DNA of 64,000 nucleotides from an uncultured Gammaproteobacteria bacterium (GTDB lineage Bacteria > Pseudomonadota > Gammaproteobacteria > Pseudomonadales > Pseudohongiellaceae): the NCBI GenBank assembly GCA_913060495.1, contig CAJXRP010000009.1:1-64000 (forward strand), written 5' to 3'. The notes under the pieces were generated by a model that worked only from the letters and a program-made list of their open reading frames with translations, was not told the DNA's origin and ran no database searches. The stretch's first letter is position 1, and each line of letters opens with the position of its first letter. A program made the position numbers and the translations under genes. Below, one piece after another: positions 30,636 through 40,369 of the stretch.

Positions 30636-31256
30636 ATGGCCCGTTATTTAGGCCCAAAATGTAAGTTGTCCCGCCGCGAAGGAACAGATTTGTTTCTAAA
30701 AAGCGGTGTTCGTCCACTAGAGAGCAAGTGCAAGGCCGATACGATTCCTGGTCAGCACGGTGCGCGTCGTGGCCGCCTATCTGATTACGGTGTACAACTT
30801 CGAGAGAAGCAAAAAGTCAGAAGAACTTATGGTGTACTGGAGAAGCAATTCCGAGGTTACTATAAGGAAGCGGCCCGAATTAAAGGTGCTACAGGTGAGA
30901 ACCTTCTGCAGCTATTGGAATGCCGCCTAGATAACGTTGTTTATCGTATGGGTTTTGGTTCAACTCGCGCCGAAGCACGTCAACTAGTTGCCCACAAATC
31001 CATCACAGTGAATGGTGAAGTGGTCAATATTGCTTCTTATCGCGTTTCTGAAGGCGACTCTGTTGCCATTCGCCAGAAAGCGAAAGAACAACTACGAATT
31101 AAATCAGCATTGGAATTAGCTTCGCAGCGTAATCCGATCGATTGGATAACAGTAGATCAAAGCAAGCTAGAAGGTCAGTTCACGCGCAAGCCTGAGCGTG
31201 AAGATCTGCCTTCAGAGATCAACGAGAACCTAATCGTCGAGCTATATTCTAAGTAG
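30636..31256 (+). CDS. rpsD: 30S ribosomal protein S4
   Basis: S4 nucleates 30S body assembly and in E. coli represses the alpha operon. The 206-residue protein begins [20 protein letters not shown] and has the S4 RNA-binding domain [20 protein letters not shown] near residues 94-113, ending LIVELYSK. Its stop overlaps by one base a GTG that reads into the rpoA frame. Confidence 0.97.
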   Translation: MARYLGPKCKLSRREGTDLFLKSGVRPLESKCKADTIPGQHGARRGRLSDYGVQLREKQKVRRTYGVLEKQFRGYYKEAARIKGATGENLLQLLECRLDNVVYRMGFGSTRAEARQLVAHKSITVNGEVVNIASYRVSEGDSVAIRQKAKEQLRIKSALELASQRNPIDWITVDQSKLEGQFTRKPEREDLPSEINENLIVELYSK

Positions 31257-31282
31257 TGACAATCACACAAAGGGTGGATTTC

Positions 31283-32281
31283 ATGCAAATTTCATTATCA
31301 GATTTTCTAACGCCGCAAGTGATACAAGTCGACGAATTCGATTCCTGTCACTCGAAGGTGGTATTAGAGCCGCTAGAGCGAGGCTTTGGTCATACATTGG
31401 GTAATGCGCTACGAAGAATATTGCTTTCTTCTATGCCTGGTGCTGCAGTCGAAGAAGTCGAGATAGACGGCGTTGTACACGAGTACAGCACAATCGAAGG
31501 CGTGCGTGAGGATGTAATAGAAATTCTACTTAACCTCAAAGGTCTCGCAGTAGTACTAAATAACAATGAAGAAGCGGTTCTTACTCTAAACAAGAAGGGA
31601 TCCGGCACAGTAACTGCAGGCGATATTGCAGTAGATCACGATGTTGAGATCATGAATCCTGAGCATGTTATCGCCAATTTAAATGCGAACGGCGAGCTCA
31701 ATATGCGCCTTACAGTGCGCAAAGGCAGAGGCTACTCTGCAGCGGATAGTCGTGCTTCTGAAGACGATGAGACTCGCAGCGTTGGCAGGCTTGTTCTTGA
31801 CGCGTCTTACACTCCGGTTATTCGTGTCTCTTACGCGGTAGAAAGTGCCCGTGTTGAGCAACGTACTGACCTAGACAAGTTGGTTATCGACGTTGAAACA
31901 AACGGCACTATAGATCCTGAAGAGGCTATTCGTCGCGCAGCAACAATTTTGCAGCATCAACTAGCGGTTTTCGTTGATCTGCAAAGTGAAATCGTTGCAG
32001 AGCCAGAAGAGCATGAAGACGAAATCGATCCAATTCTGCTTCGTCCAGTCGATGATCTCGAGTTGACAGTTCGCTCTGCGAACTGCCTCAAGGCCGAAGA
32101 TATTTATTACATTGGCGATCTTATTCAGCGCACAGAAGTTGAGCTGTTGAAGACACCAAACCTAGGTAAGAAGTCTCTAACAGAGATTAAAGACGTGCTG
32201 GCTACTCGTGGACTATCACTTGGTCTGCGTCTAGAAAATTGGCCTCCATCCAGTCTTAAATCAGACGACCGGGCTGCTTAG
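31283..32281 (+). CDS. rpoA: DNA-directed RNA polymerase subunit alpha
   Basis: Alpha dimerises to start RNA polymerase assembly and reads UP elements. The 332-residue product starts at the ATG at 31283, with AGGGTGG just before. A GTG at 31256 would add nine residues that are not typical. The N-terminal domain has [20 protein letters not shown] near residues 30-49. The C-terminal domain has [20 protein letters not shown] and [20 protein letters not shown], the DNA- and activator-binding surface. Confidence 0.98.
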   Translation: MQISLSDFLTPQVIQVDEFDSCHSKVVLEPLERGFGHTLGNALRRILLSSMPGAAVEEVEIDGVVHEYSTIEGVREDVIEILLNLKGLAVVLNNNEEAVLTLNKKGSGTVTAGDIAVDHDVEIMNPEHVIANLNANGELNMRLTVRKGRGYSAADSRASEDDETRSVGRLVLDASYTPVIRVSYAVESARVEQRTDLDKLVIDVETNGTIDPEEAIRRAATILQHQLAVFVDLQSEIVAEPEEHEDEIDPILLRPVDDLELTVRSANCLKAEDIYYIGDLIQRTEVELLKTPNLGKKSLTEIKDVLATRGLSLGLRLENWPPSSLKSDDRAA

Positions 32282-32316
32282 AATTAGTCTAGCCCTTTAG
32301 AATAAGGTAACGAGTT

Positions 32317-32718
32317 ATGCGTCATCGACAAAGCGGTCGCCAGCTAAATAGAAATAGTTCGCACCGATCAGCAATGTTCAGAAATATGGCTATCTCATTA
32401 GTTGAACATGAGATCATTAAAACCACGCTAATCAAGGCAAAGGAACTTCGTTCCGTTGCTGAGCCTCTGATTACTTTGGCAAAGAATGACAGTGTGGCGA
32501 ATCGCCGCTTGGCATTTAGCCGTACTCGTAGCAAAGCTACAGTAGGTAAATTGTTTAATGAGTTAGGTCCGCGTTACACTGACCGTCCCGGTGGTTATAT
32601 CCGTATTCTTAAGTGTGGCGAGCGTGCCGGTGACAAAGCGACTATGGCTTATGTTGAATTGGTAGGCCGTCCCAATACAGAAGCTGATGACTCAGTTGTA
32701 GAAGCTACTGAGGATTAA
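32317..32718 (+). CDS. rplQ: 50S ribosomal protein L17
   Basis: L17 lies at the tunnel exit. The 133-residue protein begins [20 protein letters not shown], the family signature, and has [19 protein letters not shown] near residues 91-109. An acidic short tail (about 12 residues) ends the protein. It closes the alpha operon and is followed 25 bases later by a terminator. Confidence 0.97.
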   Translation: MRHRQSGRQLNRNSSHRSAMFRNMAISLVEHEIIKTTLIKAKELRSVAEPLITLAKNDSVANRRLAFSRTRSKATVGKLFNELGPRYTDRPGGYIRILKCGERAGDKATMAYVELVGRPNTEADDSVVEATED

Positions 32719-32743
32719 TCGGTTAGTTTTAAACTGTATTGAT

Positions 32744-32772
32744 AAAAGCCGGGTTATACTCGGCTTTTTTAT
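32744..32772 (+). terminator. Terminator after rplQ
   Basis: AAAAGCCG pairs with CGGCTTTT around a 9-base loop, and the T run continues to TTTTTTATT. This ends the ribosomal superoperon. Confidence 0.85.
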
Positions 32773-32827
32773 TGGTCTCGATTCAACCTAGGCACTTTTA
32801 TAGAGTCACACTAGAGGTTATTTCTCC

Positions 32828-34003
32828 ATGAAATCATTTCATCCGCCAGTTCGTACACTCATGGGTCCCGGTCCTTCCGATGTGAATCCACGTATTCTCG
32901 AGGCCTTATCGCGGCCTACTATCGGGCATCTAGACCCAGCATTTATCCAAATGATGGACGAGACCAAGCAGCTTTTACAATATGCCTTCAAAACAGAAAA
33001 TGAACTTACTATGCCTGTGTCCGCTCCTGGTTCCGCGGGTATGGAAACCGTATTTGTAAATCTCATCGAGCGTGGAGACAAGGTGATTATTTGTCAGAAT
33101 GGCGTGTTCGGTGGACGCATGAAAGAGAATGTCGAGCGCTGTGGTGGGGAAGCGATCATGGTCGAGGATCCCTGGGGTAGCACAATCAATATCGATAAGG
33201 CGGAACAGGCTTTATCGGAAAATCCAGATGCGAAGGCCATCGCCTTTGTCCATGCTGAAACCTCAACCGGAGCTCGGTCTGATGCAGAGGCACTTTGTGG
33301 TCTTGCCGCAAAGTACGATTGTCTCTCTATCGTTGATGCTGTGACATCTCTAGGCGGCATAGACTTACAAGTAGACGAATGGGGTATTGATGCGATCTAC
33401 TCGGGAACACAAAAATGCCTATCCTGTGTGCCGGGTTTGTCTCCAGTCTCATTCTCCGAGCGTGCAGCGCGGTCGATACGTGAGCGTGATTCGAAGGTGC
33501 AGAGTTGGTTTCTCGATCTAAATTTGGTTATGGGCTATTGGGGGAGTGATGCAAAGCGCTCGTACCATCACACAGCGCCGGTGAATTCTCTCTATGCATT
33601 ACATGAATCCTTAGTGATTCTTCAAGAGGAAGGCTTGCAGAATTCTTGGGATAGACATGAACTAAATCACCGAGCACTTGCAGCCGGTCTTGAATCTTTG
33701 TCTCTAAAGTTCGTTGTGGACAAAGAGTATCGACTGCCGCAGTTAAACGCTGTCTCATTTCCAGATTCAATAGATGATGCGGCTGTACGCATGGCATTGT
33801 TAAGCGATTACAATCTCGAGATAGGTTCGGGCCTAGGCGCACTCGCGGGTTCGGTATGGCGCATTGGCTTGATGGGCTTTGCTAGTAATAAGAAAAATGT
33901 CCTGCTCTGTATTTCTGCGTTAGGTAACGTCCTTGCCGCGCAAGGCATGCAGGTAGATGTCAGCAAAGCAGTTGCTGAGGCTCAAGCGGTTTACACAGCC
34001 TAG
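32828..34003 (+). CDS. Class V PLP aminotransferase (alanine/serine-glyoxylate type)
   Basis: This 391-residue enzyme belongs to the class V fold-type I aminotransferases. The opening LMGPGPSDVNPRILEALSRP and the glycine-rich PGSAGMETVF match the family that contains alanine-glyoxylate, serine-glyoxylate and ureidoglycine-glyoxylate aminotransferases. Asp-170 in IVDAVTSLGG would hold the PLP ring nitrogen, and Lys-196 in SGTQKCL would form the Schiff base. It is probably a cytosolic enzyme moving an amino group to glyoxylate or pyruvate. The exact substrate cannot be decided from sequence. It stands alone after the rplQ terminator, 80 bases before a transporter gene. Confidence 0.88.
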   Translation: MKSFHPPVRTLMGPGPSDVNPRILEALSRPTIGHLDPAFIQMMDETKQLLQYAFKTENELTMPVSAPGSAGMETVFVNLIERGDKVIICQNGVFGGRMKENVERCGGEAIMVEDPWGSTINIDKAEQALSENPDAKAIAFVHAETSTGARSDAEALCGLAAKYDCLSIVDAVTSLGGIDLQVDEWGIDAIYSGTQKCLSCVPGLSPVSFSERAARSIRERDSKVQSWFLDLNLVMGYWGSDAKRSYHHTAPVNSLYALHESLVILQEEGLQNSWDRHELNHRALAAGLESLSLKFVVDKEYRLPQLNAVSFPDSIDDAAVRMALLSDYNLEIGSGLGALAGSVWRIGLMGFASNKKNVLLCISALGNVLAAQGMQVDVSKAVAEAQAVYTA

Positions 34004-34083
34004 CCGCCCATTATTCAGGCTCTCGACAGCCTCTTCATCCACGTCAATTCTTACTGCGATCACGCAAAATAGGTTCCTCGACT

Positions 34084-34998
34084 ATGAAGGCTGCTGAACC
34101 AGCGCTAGAAGATTATCTAGTGCTCATACTGCTTTCTGCTATATGGGGAGCCTCTTTCCTGTTTCTCCGAATCAGTTCGCCCGTGTTCGGACCATTCTTT
34201 CTCATTGAGATGCGCGTGGCCTCTGCATTGTTGGTCCTATTGCCAGTATGCATTATTCTTGGGAAGCAGCATGAGATAGTTGCTAACTGGCGAGCTATCT
34301 TCCTCCTCAGCATCTGTAATATGACAATGCCATTCTGCCTGTTGGCTTACGCTACTCTGAGTATAGGAGCGGGGTTCGCCTCAATCATCAATGCCACCGT
34401 CCCATTCTTCACTGCAATTATTGCATTTATATTGTGGCAGCAGCGACTCGCTTTGAATGCTGTAGTTGGTATGTTGATTGGTTTTTTTGGTGTTGTTCTA
34501 TTGATGTTGGATTATTCAGGTCCGCTATCTTCAAGCGGGAATTTACTTGCTATTGGGGCAGCTTTATTGGGTTCGGTATTTTACGGCCTAGCAATAAATT
34601 TGATGGCTAAGTATCTTCCAACAGTGAGTGGCGTCGCGGTTACGACAGGGAGTCTAATTTTTTCTTCGTTAAGTCTATTGCCTCTTGCTCTCTGGCAGAT
34701 GCCGGAGAACATGCCAACAGGCTCGATCTGGTTTAGTGTCCTCGCCCTTGGCATAATTTGCACTGGCTTCGCTTTCGTTTTATTTTACAGGCTCATCTCG
34801 CGTATAGGATCAAATCTGGCTGTCACCAATACATTCTTGATTCCCTTATTCAGCCTTTTTTGGGCGAATCTTTTTCTTGCAGAAGAAGTGACATTATTCA
34901 TGTTATTTGCCTGTACGCTCGTGCTGATGGGAGTAGGCCTGACCACCGGGAGTCTGGCTAGGTTGATCAGTTTCTGCAGAGCTAAAATGCTAAGATAA
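34084..34998 (+). CDS. EamA/DMT-family inner-membrane transporter
   Basis: The 304-residue protein consists of two five-helix EamA repeats (about residues 12-145 and 155-295), with ten hydrophobic segments. The first repeat opens with the typical LLSAIWGASFLFLRI. The drug/metabolite transporter superfamily exports amino acids, metabolites or drugs, and the substrate here is not predictable. It lies 80 bases after the aminotransferase gene and on the same strand, so co-transcription is possible. Confidence 0.85.
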   Translation: MKAAEPALEDYLVLILLSAIWGASFLFLRISSPVFGPFFLIEMRVASALLVLLPVCIILGKQHEIVANWRAIFLLSICNMTMPFCLLAYATLSIGAGFASIINATVPFFTAIIAFILWQQRLALNAVVGMLIGFFGVVLLMLDYSGPLSSSGNLLAIGAALLGSVFYGLAINLMAKYLPTVSGVAVTTGSLIFSSLSLLPLALWQMPENMPTGSIWFSVLALGIICTGFAFVLFYRLISRIGSNLAVTNTFLIPLFSLFWANLFLAEEVTLFMLFACTLVLMGVGLTTGSLARLISFCRAKMLR

Positions 34999-35098
34999 AA
35001 AGCTATCTATGTCGCTGCAGCGCGAATTACAAAGCCCAACCTCTCTTGCTGGGAATAGAGACGTGAAATGCGATAAATAGTTAATAAATTCAATAAGA

Positions 35099-35135
35099 TG
35101 CACAAATTGTGCAGTTTTCGAATTCCTGCTAAAGT
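35099..35135 (+). promoter_or_regulatory. Promoter with overlapping palindromic operator
   Basis: TTGTGC at 35107-35112 and TAAAGT at 35130-35135, spaced by 17 bases, form a plausible sigma-70 promoter ending 23 bases before the ATPase start. A perfect 15-base palindrome, TGCACAAATTGTGCA (35099-35113), covers the -35 hexamer. That arrangement fits repression by a dimeric regulator. No regulator gene lies adjacent. Confidence 0.5.
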
Positions 35136-35158
35136 ACAGCAAGAGTTCAGGAGTGAAA

Positions 35159-37648
35159 ATGGAAAGCGAATCATCGATGGCGATGGGGTCTTCAATGGGG
35201 ATGACTTCACAGCCCCCCACCAACATGAAGATAGACCTTCAGCCTCCGCCCTTCTCGGATGTACATGAAGGCCCTGAGTACTCTAATACCTCAGTAACTA
35301 TTGAGCTGAATAATAATACCCGTACTAAGGGCAAGCTCACTCAGTTTAACGTCTCTACTGAAACAATCAGCATCCTCGAGCCTCGCGCTAGCACTCCTAG
35401 CGATATCGATATGGGTACCATTAAGTTTCTTCGGCTGGAGAAACCGTATCAATTGATGTTGGAGAGCCAGAACACAGAAGAGAAGATTAAAGGACTGGAC
35501 GTCGATACAGCTGCGCGTTCCTTCGAAGTGTTTTTTAAAGATAGGACAGAAATCACCGGCAAAACTTACGGTTCTCGTACGGATAAGAACGGGCTGCATT
35601 TTTACGAGCAGACAAAGGTTGGGCGTAAGTGGCGCTATTGCACTCACTTGTTTGTGTCCAAGGCCGCAATAGAGAGCAATGCCATCGGTGGTCAGATCGG
35701 TGACTTGTTGGTTCAAGAGAAACAGATTTCGAAGGAGGCACTTAGTACTGCCCTAGAGGAGCAACAGACAGAACGCTCGCGCACAATCGGTGAATACTTA
35801 GTAAGTAATAAAATCGTAGATGCGGATGAGCTAGAGGGGGCACTTTCTCGACAGAAGAACATGCCGAACTTGAAGCTCGGTGAAATTTTGATATCAGAAG
35901 ATCTGGTAACGGACGCGCAGCTTCAAGAAGCATTAAAGGAACAGAAGAAAAGTCGCAAGAGTGCTCTCGGCGAAATTCTGGTTAACAGCGGTGTCATCGC
36001 GAAGGACGAGATTCAACAGAGTCTCGCGAAGAAACTGGGAATACCCTTCGTAAACCTACGTGAGTTTATTGTAGAGCCAGAAGTTATTCGAGTGCTCACG
36101 GCGGCAATCGCATTTAAGCACAAAGTTGTACCTCTTTATGTGTATGAGGGAAAGATCGTAGTCGCGATCGAAAACCCCATGGATTGGCAGATTACGGACG
36201 CCCTCAGTTTTAATATCAATAAATATGTTGAGCCGGTTATGGCTTCTCCGGAAGATATTAACTGGGCGTTACAGTTCTATTATTCTTCCGAAGATATCGA
36301 AGCTACGATAGCCGATTTCGATGAAGAAGTAGAAGCTGATGATGAAGACGACTCCTATGACGAGACGCTCTTCTCAGCAGCAGAAACGGCGCAGGTTACC
36401 GACAATGTTGTAGTGCGTATCGTTAATAAAATTATCGAAGACGCACATCGCCAGAAAGTGTCGGACATACATATTGAGCCTGGCATGGGCAAGAATAAAG
36501 TTGTGGTACGCTTCAGAAAAGACGGCGTGCTCGCGACCTATTACAAATTTCCGACAAAATATCGCGCCGTATTCGTCTCTCGAATCAAGGTGATGGCGCA
36601 CCTTGATATTTCCAATAAGAACAAACCGCAAGACGGAAAAATTAACTTTAGGCACTTCGCCCCAATAGATGTGGAGCTACGTGTCGCGACCATTCCTACC
36701 GCTGGTGGTATAGAAGATGTTGTTATTCGACTGCTTAGCGGTGGCAAGTGTATGCCGGTTAATGCTATCGGGCTAAGCAGTGATAACCTCGATCGCCTTT
36801 TGGACGGTGTTTCCAGGCCCCACGGCATGTTTCTCGTTTGTGGTCCTACTGGTTCTGGTAAGAGTACAACCCTGCACTCAGTTCTGAATTATTTGAACGG
36901 CTCAGAGCGGAAAATTTGGACAGCGGAAGACCCCGTGGAAATTACACAGCCGGGACTGCGTCAAGTTGAAGTAAATGACAAGGTAGGAATGACATTTTCT
37001 ACCGCGATGCGGGCATTTCTTCGTGCTGACCCAGACATCATCATGGTGGGCGAGATGCGTGATCATGAAACAGCGTCTACCGCAATCGAGGCGTCGCTTA
37101 CAGGCCACTTAGTGTTGTCAACATTGCATACCAATAGCGCAGCGGAAAGCATTGTGCGCTTATTGGATATGGACATGGATCCATTTAACTTTGCCGATGC
37201 GATGATCGGCGTGCTCTCGCAGCGTCTAACGAGAACCTTGTGTACTTCTTGCAAGAAAGCTTACGCGCCCGAGCAAAGAGAGCTCGAATTTCTTGCTATT
37301 GAATATTGCAGTGAGTCGATGTCGGGGGATGCTCGTTCGGCACCTAATGATGACGAAGTAGTTAAACAGGTTGAGATCTGGCGTAAGGAATTCGCTCAGA
37401 AGGGTCAGTTCACCCTCTATAAGGCGCCAGGATGTATGGATTGCCTCGATACGGGCTATCGAGGACGCATGGGTGTTCACGAACTTCTGATGAATAATGC
37501 TGATATAAAGAAGATGATCTTGCGCCGGGCGCCAGCAGCGGAGGTGCATTATGCGGCAATCAAGGCAGGCATGCACACCAGGAAGCAGGATGGTATTGAG
37601 AAGATTCTAATGGGCTATACAGACTACACCCAGATTCGGACGCTGTAA
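35159..37648 (+). CDS. Long GspE/PilB-family ATPase with four MshEN-like repeats
   Basis: A secretion or pilus-extension ATPase of 829 residues, far longer than PilB or GspE (about 500-570). The start at 35159 is supported by AGGAG five bases before; an in-frame GTG lies 6 bases upstream. Residues about 40-178 form an unrecognised beta-rich region, apparently two related units (one around NNNTRTKGKLTQFNV, one around FKDRTEITGKTYGSR). Residues 180-293 contain four tandem copies of an (I/L)GE-x-LV...L--AL--Q pattern, like the c-di-GMP-binding MshEN half-motif. The catalytic part has Walker A GPTGSGKST (562-570), Asp box near 624-634, and a four-cysteine zinc site C695/C698/C759/C762. The gene has its own promoter and terminator, 1 kb before the pilus operon. 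It probably powers or regulates a type IV pilus or type II-like machine. Confidence 0.85.
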   Translation: MESESSMAMGSSMGMTSQPPTNMKIDLQPPPFSDVHEGPEYSNTSVTIELNNNTRTKGKLTQFNVSTETISILEPRASTPSDIDMGTIKFLRLEKPYQLMLESQNTEEKIKGLDVDTAARSFEVFFKDRTEITGKTYGSRTDKNGLHFYEQTKVGRKWRYCTHLFVSKAAIESNAIGGQIGDLLVQEKQISKEALSTALEEQQTERSRTIGEYLVSNKIVDADELEGALSRQKNMPNLKLGEILISEDLVTDAQLQEALKEQKKSRKSALGEILVNSGVIAKDEIQQSLAKKLGIPFVNLREFIVEPEVIRVLTAAIAFKHKVVPLYVYEGKIVVAIENPMDWQITDALSFNINKYVEPVMASPEDINWALQFYYSSEDIEATIADFDEEVEADDEDDSYDETLFSAAETAQVTDNVVVRIVNKIIEDAHRQKVSDIHIEPGMGKNKVVVRFRKDGVLATYYKFPTKYRAVFVSRIKVMAHLDISNKNKPQDGKINFRHFAPIDVELRVATIPTAGGIEDVVIRLLSGGKCMPVNAIGLSSDNLDRLLDGVSRPHGMFLVCGPTGSGKSTTLHSVLNYLNGSERKIWTAEDPVEITQPGLRQVEVNDKVGMTFSTAMRAFLRADPDIIMVGEMRDHETASTAIEASLTGHLVLSTLHTNSAAESIVRLLDMDMDPFNFADAMIGVLSQRLTRTLCTSCKKAYAPEQRELEFLAIEYCSESMSGDARSAPNDDEVVKQVEIWRKEFAQKGQFTLYKAPGCMDCLDTGYRGRMGVHELLMNNADIKKMILRRAPAAEVHYAAIKAGMHTRKQDGIEKILMGYTDYTQIRTL

Positions 37649-37687
37649 GGTATTTTCTTTCTCTCTACTGTTTGTGCTTGACAGAGA

Positions 37688-37721
37688 AGCCTGATCATTT
37701 CGTTATGATCAGGCTTTTTTT
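37688..37721 (+). terminator. Terminator after the long ATPase gene
   Basis: AGCCTGATCA and TGATCAGGCT form a perfect 10-bp stem with an 8-base loop, followed by a run of seven T including the last stem base. It closes the single-gene ATPase transcript. Confidence 0.9.
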
Positions 37722-37785
37722 GTAGAGCGGTACTAGGTTTTTTACTGAGGTGTGGAGATTTCAGGATAGCGAGTGGAGAAAAATT

Positions 37786-38445
37786 GTGCAGTTAATTATC
37801 GGCAATAAGAATTATTCATCGTGGTCGCTGCGTCCCTGGCTGCTTTTGCGGCACTTCGACATTCCTTTCGAGGAAGTAGGCATCGAGCTGTTTACGGATG
37901 GCTATGAAAAGAAGCTTGCGAAGTATTCGCCGACGCTGCGTGTGCCAGTGCTGAAGGATGGCGAAATCACGATTTGGGATTCACTGGCTATTTGCGAATA
38001 CCTATCAGAAAAGTACCTAGAAGGGGCGGCCTTGCCTAAGAATATGGAGGAGCGCGCACTTTGCCGTGCTTATTGTAGCGAGATGCATTCAGGTTTCATG
38101 GCGATACGTTCCGAGATGCCCATGAACTGCAGGGCTAAAAAGAGGCTCAAGATAAGTTCTGCGGCGCTTGCAGACTGCAGACGGGTGGATCAACTATTCA
38201 GCGATGCTAAGGCTCAGTTCTCGCAGGGAGGCGAATATCTGTTTGGAGAATTTTCGATGGCCGATTGTATGTTCGCGCCGATTGTTATGCGTTTCACGAC
38301 TTATGGCATAGAGCTTTCCGAGTCTAGCCAGGAATATGTGCGAATAATGCTACAAAATACTGCTTTGTCTGCATGGGTTGAAGCTGCTCAGAATGAGTCA
38401 CAAATTCTTACAGATTTCGAGCTAGGAGATGAGATAAGCCCCTGA
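37786..38445 (+). CDS. Glutathione S-transferase family protein
   Basis: The 219-residue protein has an N-terminal thioredoxin-like GST domain that opens QLIIGNKNYSSWSLRPWLLL, with LRVPVLKDGEITIWDSLAIC near residues 49-68 (the cis-proline and the glutathione-contacting D-S pair). An all-helical C-terminal domain follows. The serine in YSSWS is the likely catalytic residue. The GTG at 37786 is preceded by TGGAG and gives the family N-terminus; a GTG at 37750 would add 12 atypical residues. Substrate is unknown. The gene is isolated between the ATPase terminator and the pilus operon. Confidence 0.82.
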   Translation: MQLIIGNKNYSSWSLRPWLLLRHFDIPFEEVGIELFTDGYEKKLAKYSPTLRVPVLKDGEITIWDSLAICEYLSEKYLEGAALPKNMEERALCRAYCSEMHSGFMAIRSEMPMNCRAKKRLKISSAALADCRRVDQLFSDAKAQFSQGGEYLFGEFSMADCMFAPIVMRFTTYGIELSESSQEYVRIMLQNTALSAWVEAAQNESQILTDFELGDEISP

Positions 38446-38642
38446 AATTCCTTATTTTCCCGTAATAACTCCTAATTGAGTCCTCAGCGCAAAAAAAGTC
38501 TGCCGATTCCCACGATTTTGGTCAATTTCTTCTGTACCTGCCCGATACCCTTGACTAGAACTGGTTTTTTTATCAGGCCTTAGTGTTGGGTGCATGAAAT
38601 GTATCTAAGCCTAGGGCCTGTATCTGGCAGGAGCCAACCCAA

Positions 38643-40364
38643 ATGTACTTGGATTATTTTTCTCTCGAACGACATCCGTTCCGTATTACGCCTGACACAT
38701 CGTTGTTTTTTTCCGGCGGTAATCAGGGTAGGGGTGTGGTGCTCGATGCTATGTTATTTGCAATCGAGAGTGGCGAAGGAATTCTTAAGGTGGTGGGCGA
38801 GGTTGGCAGCGGTAAAACGATGCTTTGCCGCATGCTGGAAGAGCGTTTGCCGGAAACTACTGAGATTGTCTACCTCGCCAATCCGAGGCTCAGCCCCGAT
38901 GAAATACTGTATGCCATCGCATTTGAATTAAAGTTGCCAGTGAGGCGCGATACTTCGAAGCTATTGGTTATGCAGCAGCTACAGAACTACCTCATTAAGC
39001 AGCATACGGCGAATAGACGAGTACTCGTCATCATCGAAGAAGCGCAGGGTATGTCGGTAGAAACTCTAGAAGAGGTTCGTTTATTCAGTAATCTCGAGAC
39101 GCAAGTCGACAAGCTGATGCAGATTATTCTTTTTGGCCAGCCTGAGCTTGATAAGAATCTGAGCTCGAAGAATATTCGTCAGCTTCGCGAGCGTATTACC
39201 CATAGTTTTCATTTGAACCCACTAACTAGAAGTGAGCTGTCAGAATATGTGCGTTTTCGGCTCGGTGCTGCAGGTTGTCCCTGCCCGCAATTGCTTACTA
39301 GAAGAGCCGAGTGGTTAATGTCAAAGGCCTCTGGAGGATTGACTCGGCGCATTAATATACTTGTAGATAAGTCGCTGTTGGCGGCATTTGCTGAGAACGT
39401 GCTCGATGGCAAGGACTTAAATGGGGGGACTCCGCCGCTGATTACTGCTCACCACGTATGGGCGGCCATCTGTGATAGCGATTATCTATCTGCAGCACTG
39501 CGTAATATGTTTTCACCTCTGCGACTAGCGAGTGTGGGCATATTGGCTGCTGTGGCTGTTACTATTTTTGCTTGGCCCGAGGCATCTAGCATAGCGACGC
39601 AGTCACAAGTAGCTGGCCAGGTTAGCGGCAAGCTTCTTGTGCAACAAGCTGCAAGCAACCCTGGGCGCGCACTGATAGCGGTTGATGGTGATAACGAATC
39701 AGTCATAGAGCTTGAACAAGCTGTGCAGTTGCAGATTCAAAAGCCTCAGCTTTCTCCTATGCCGCTTGATAATGATGTAAGTCCATTGAGCGTAGCAGAA
39801 AATATAGCTAGCGAAACAGTGCAGCAAGTTGATGCTTCCGAGAGAGTCAGCAGAGGCCGGGGGGCTATTTCACCCGAAGAGATGGTGACTGTAGAGCCTA
39901 GTCTGATAGAAGGATTTGTTCAGCCTGGCTGGGTTAATAATATTGTGGCAACGCCTGCAGCGCAGCAACTTACGCCTGTCGAATTGAGTTTTGGGAGATC
40001 GACAACACGAGGCAAGCTACAGAGTCGCGTGCTTGCCTCTATAGACTGGTTGCGAAGTTCAGAAGGCAGCGGCTATACGGTGCAATTTCTATCTGGGGAA
40101 ACAAGTAACTTGGAGTTTGCAGAATCGTTCTTAGAAGTGCTCGACGACCACGATCTGATGGCTGATAGCTATGTTTGCATGTCCAGCAATAGTAGCAGCA
40201 GTTATTGGACTATTAAGTATGGAAATTTCGATGGCTTGAGCCATGCTCAGAATTTTATTAATAGTCTTCCTGCGACCATCTACGAATACAAACCTTTTGT
40301 ACAGAATATGAGCAGTGTTGAATGCAGCACAAATAATAGCATTGCCGCCCTGATCCTGGAGTGA
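38643..40364 (+). CDS. mshM: MshM-like pilus ATPase (ExeA/GspA type) with C-terminal SPOR-like region
   Basis: The 573-residue protein starts MYLDYFSLERHPFRITPDTS, the signature opening of ExeA/MshM AAA ATPases. Walker A is GEVGSGKT (52-59) and Walker B is VLVIIEEAQ near residues 126-134. One membrane segment near residues 293-313 (SVGILAAVAVTIFAW) puts the remainder in the periplasm. The last 100 residues (YTVQFLSGETSNLEF ... YWTIKYGNFDG) resemble a SPOR peptidoglycan-binding fold, which would suit the proposed role of remodelling the cell wall for the secretin. First gene of the pilus operon; I see no clear promoter in the 197-base gap before it. The mshL stretch begins 5 bases after its stop. 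Confidence 0.85.
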   Translation: MYLDYFSLERHPFRITPDTSLFFSGGNQGRGVVLDAMLFAIESGEGILKVVGEVGSGKTMLCRMLEERLPETTEIVYLANPRLSPDEILYAIAFELKLPVRRDTSKLLVMQQLQNYLIKQHTANRRVLVIIEEAQGMSVETLEEVRLFSNLETQVDKLMQIILFGQPELDKNLSSKNIRQLRERITHSFHLNPLTRSELSEYVRFRLGAAGCPCPQLLTRRAEWLMSKASGGLTRRINILVDKSLLAAFAENVLDGKDLNGGTPPLITAHHVWAAICDSDYLSAALRNMFSPLRLASVGILAAVAVTIFAWPEASSIATQSQVAGQVSGKLLVQQAASNPGRALIAVDGDNESVIELEQAVQLQIQKPQLSPMPLDNDVSPLSVAENIASETVQQVDASERVSRGRGAISPEEMVTVEPSLIEGFVQPGWVNNIVATPAAQQLTPVELSFGRSTTRGKLQSRVLASIDWLRSSEGSGYTVQFLSGETSNLEFAESFLEVLDDHDLMADSYVCMSSNSSSSYWTIKYGNFDGLSHAQNFINSLPATIYEYKPFVQNMSSVECSTNNSIAALILE

Positions 40365-40369
40365 CCTGT

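Noticed and set aside
38590-38931. A 113-codon frame overlapping the start of the MshM-like gene
   Set aside because: It is out of frame with the conserved ATPase, which has the clear family N-terminus and Walker motifs.
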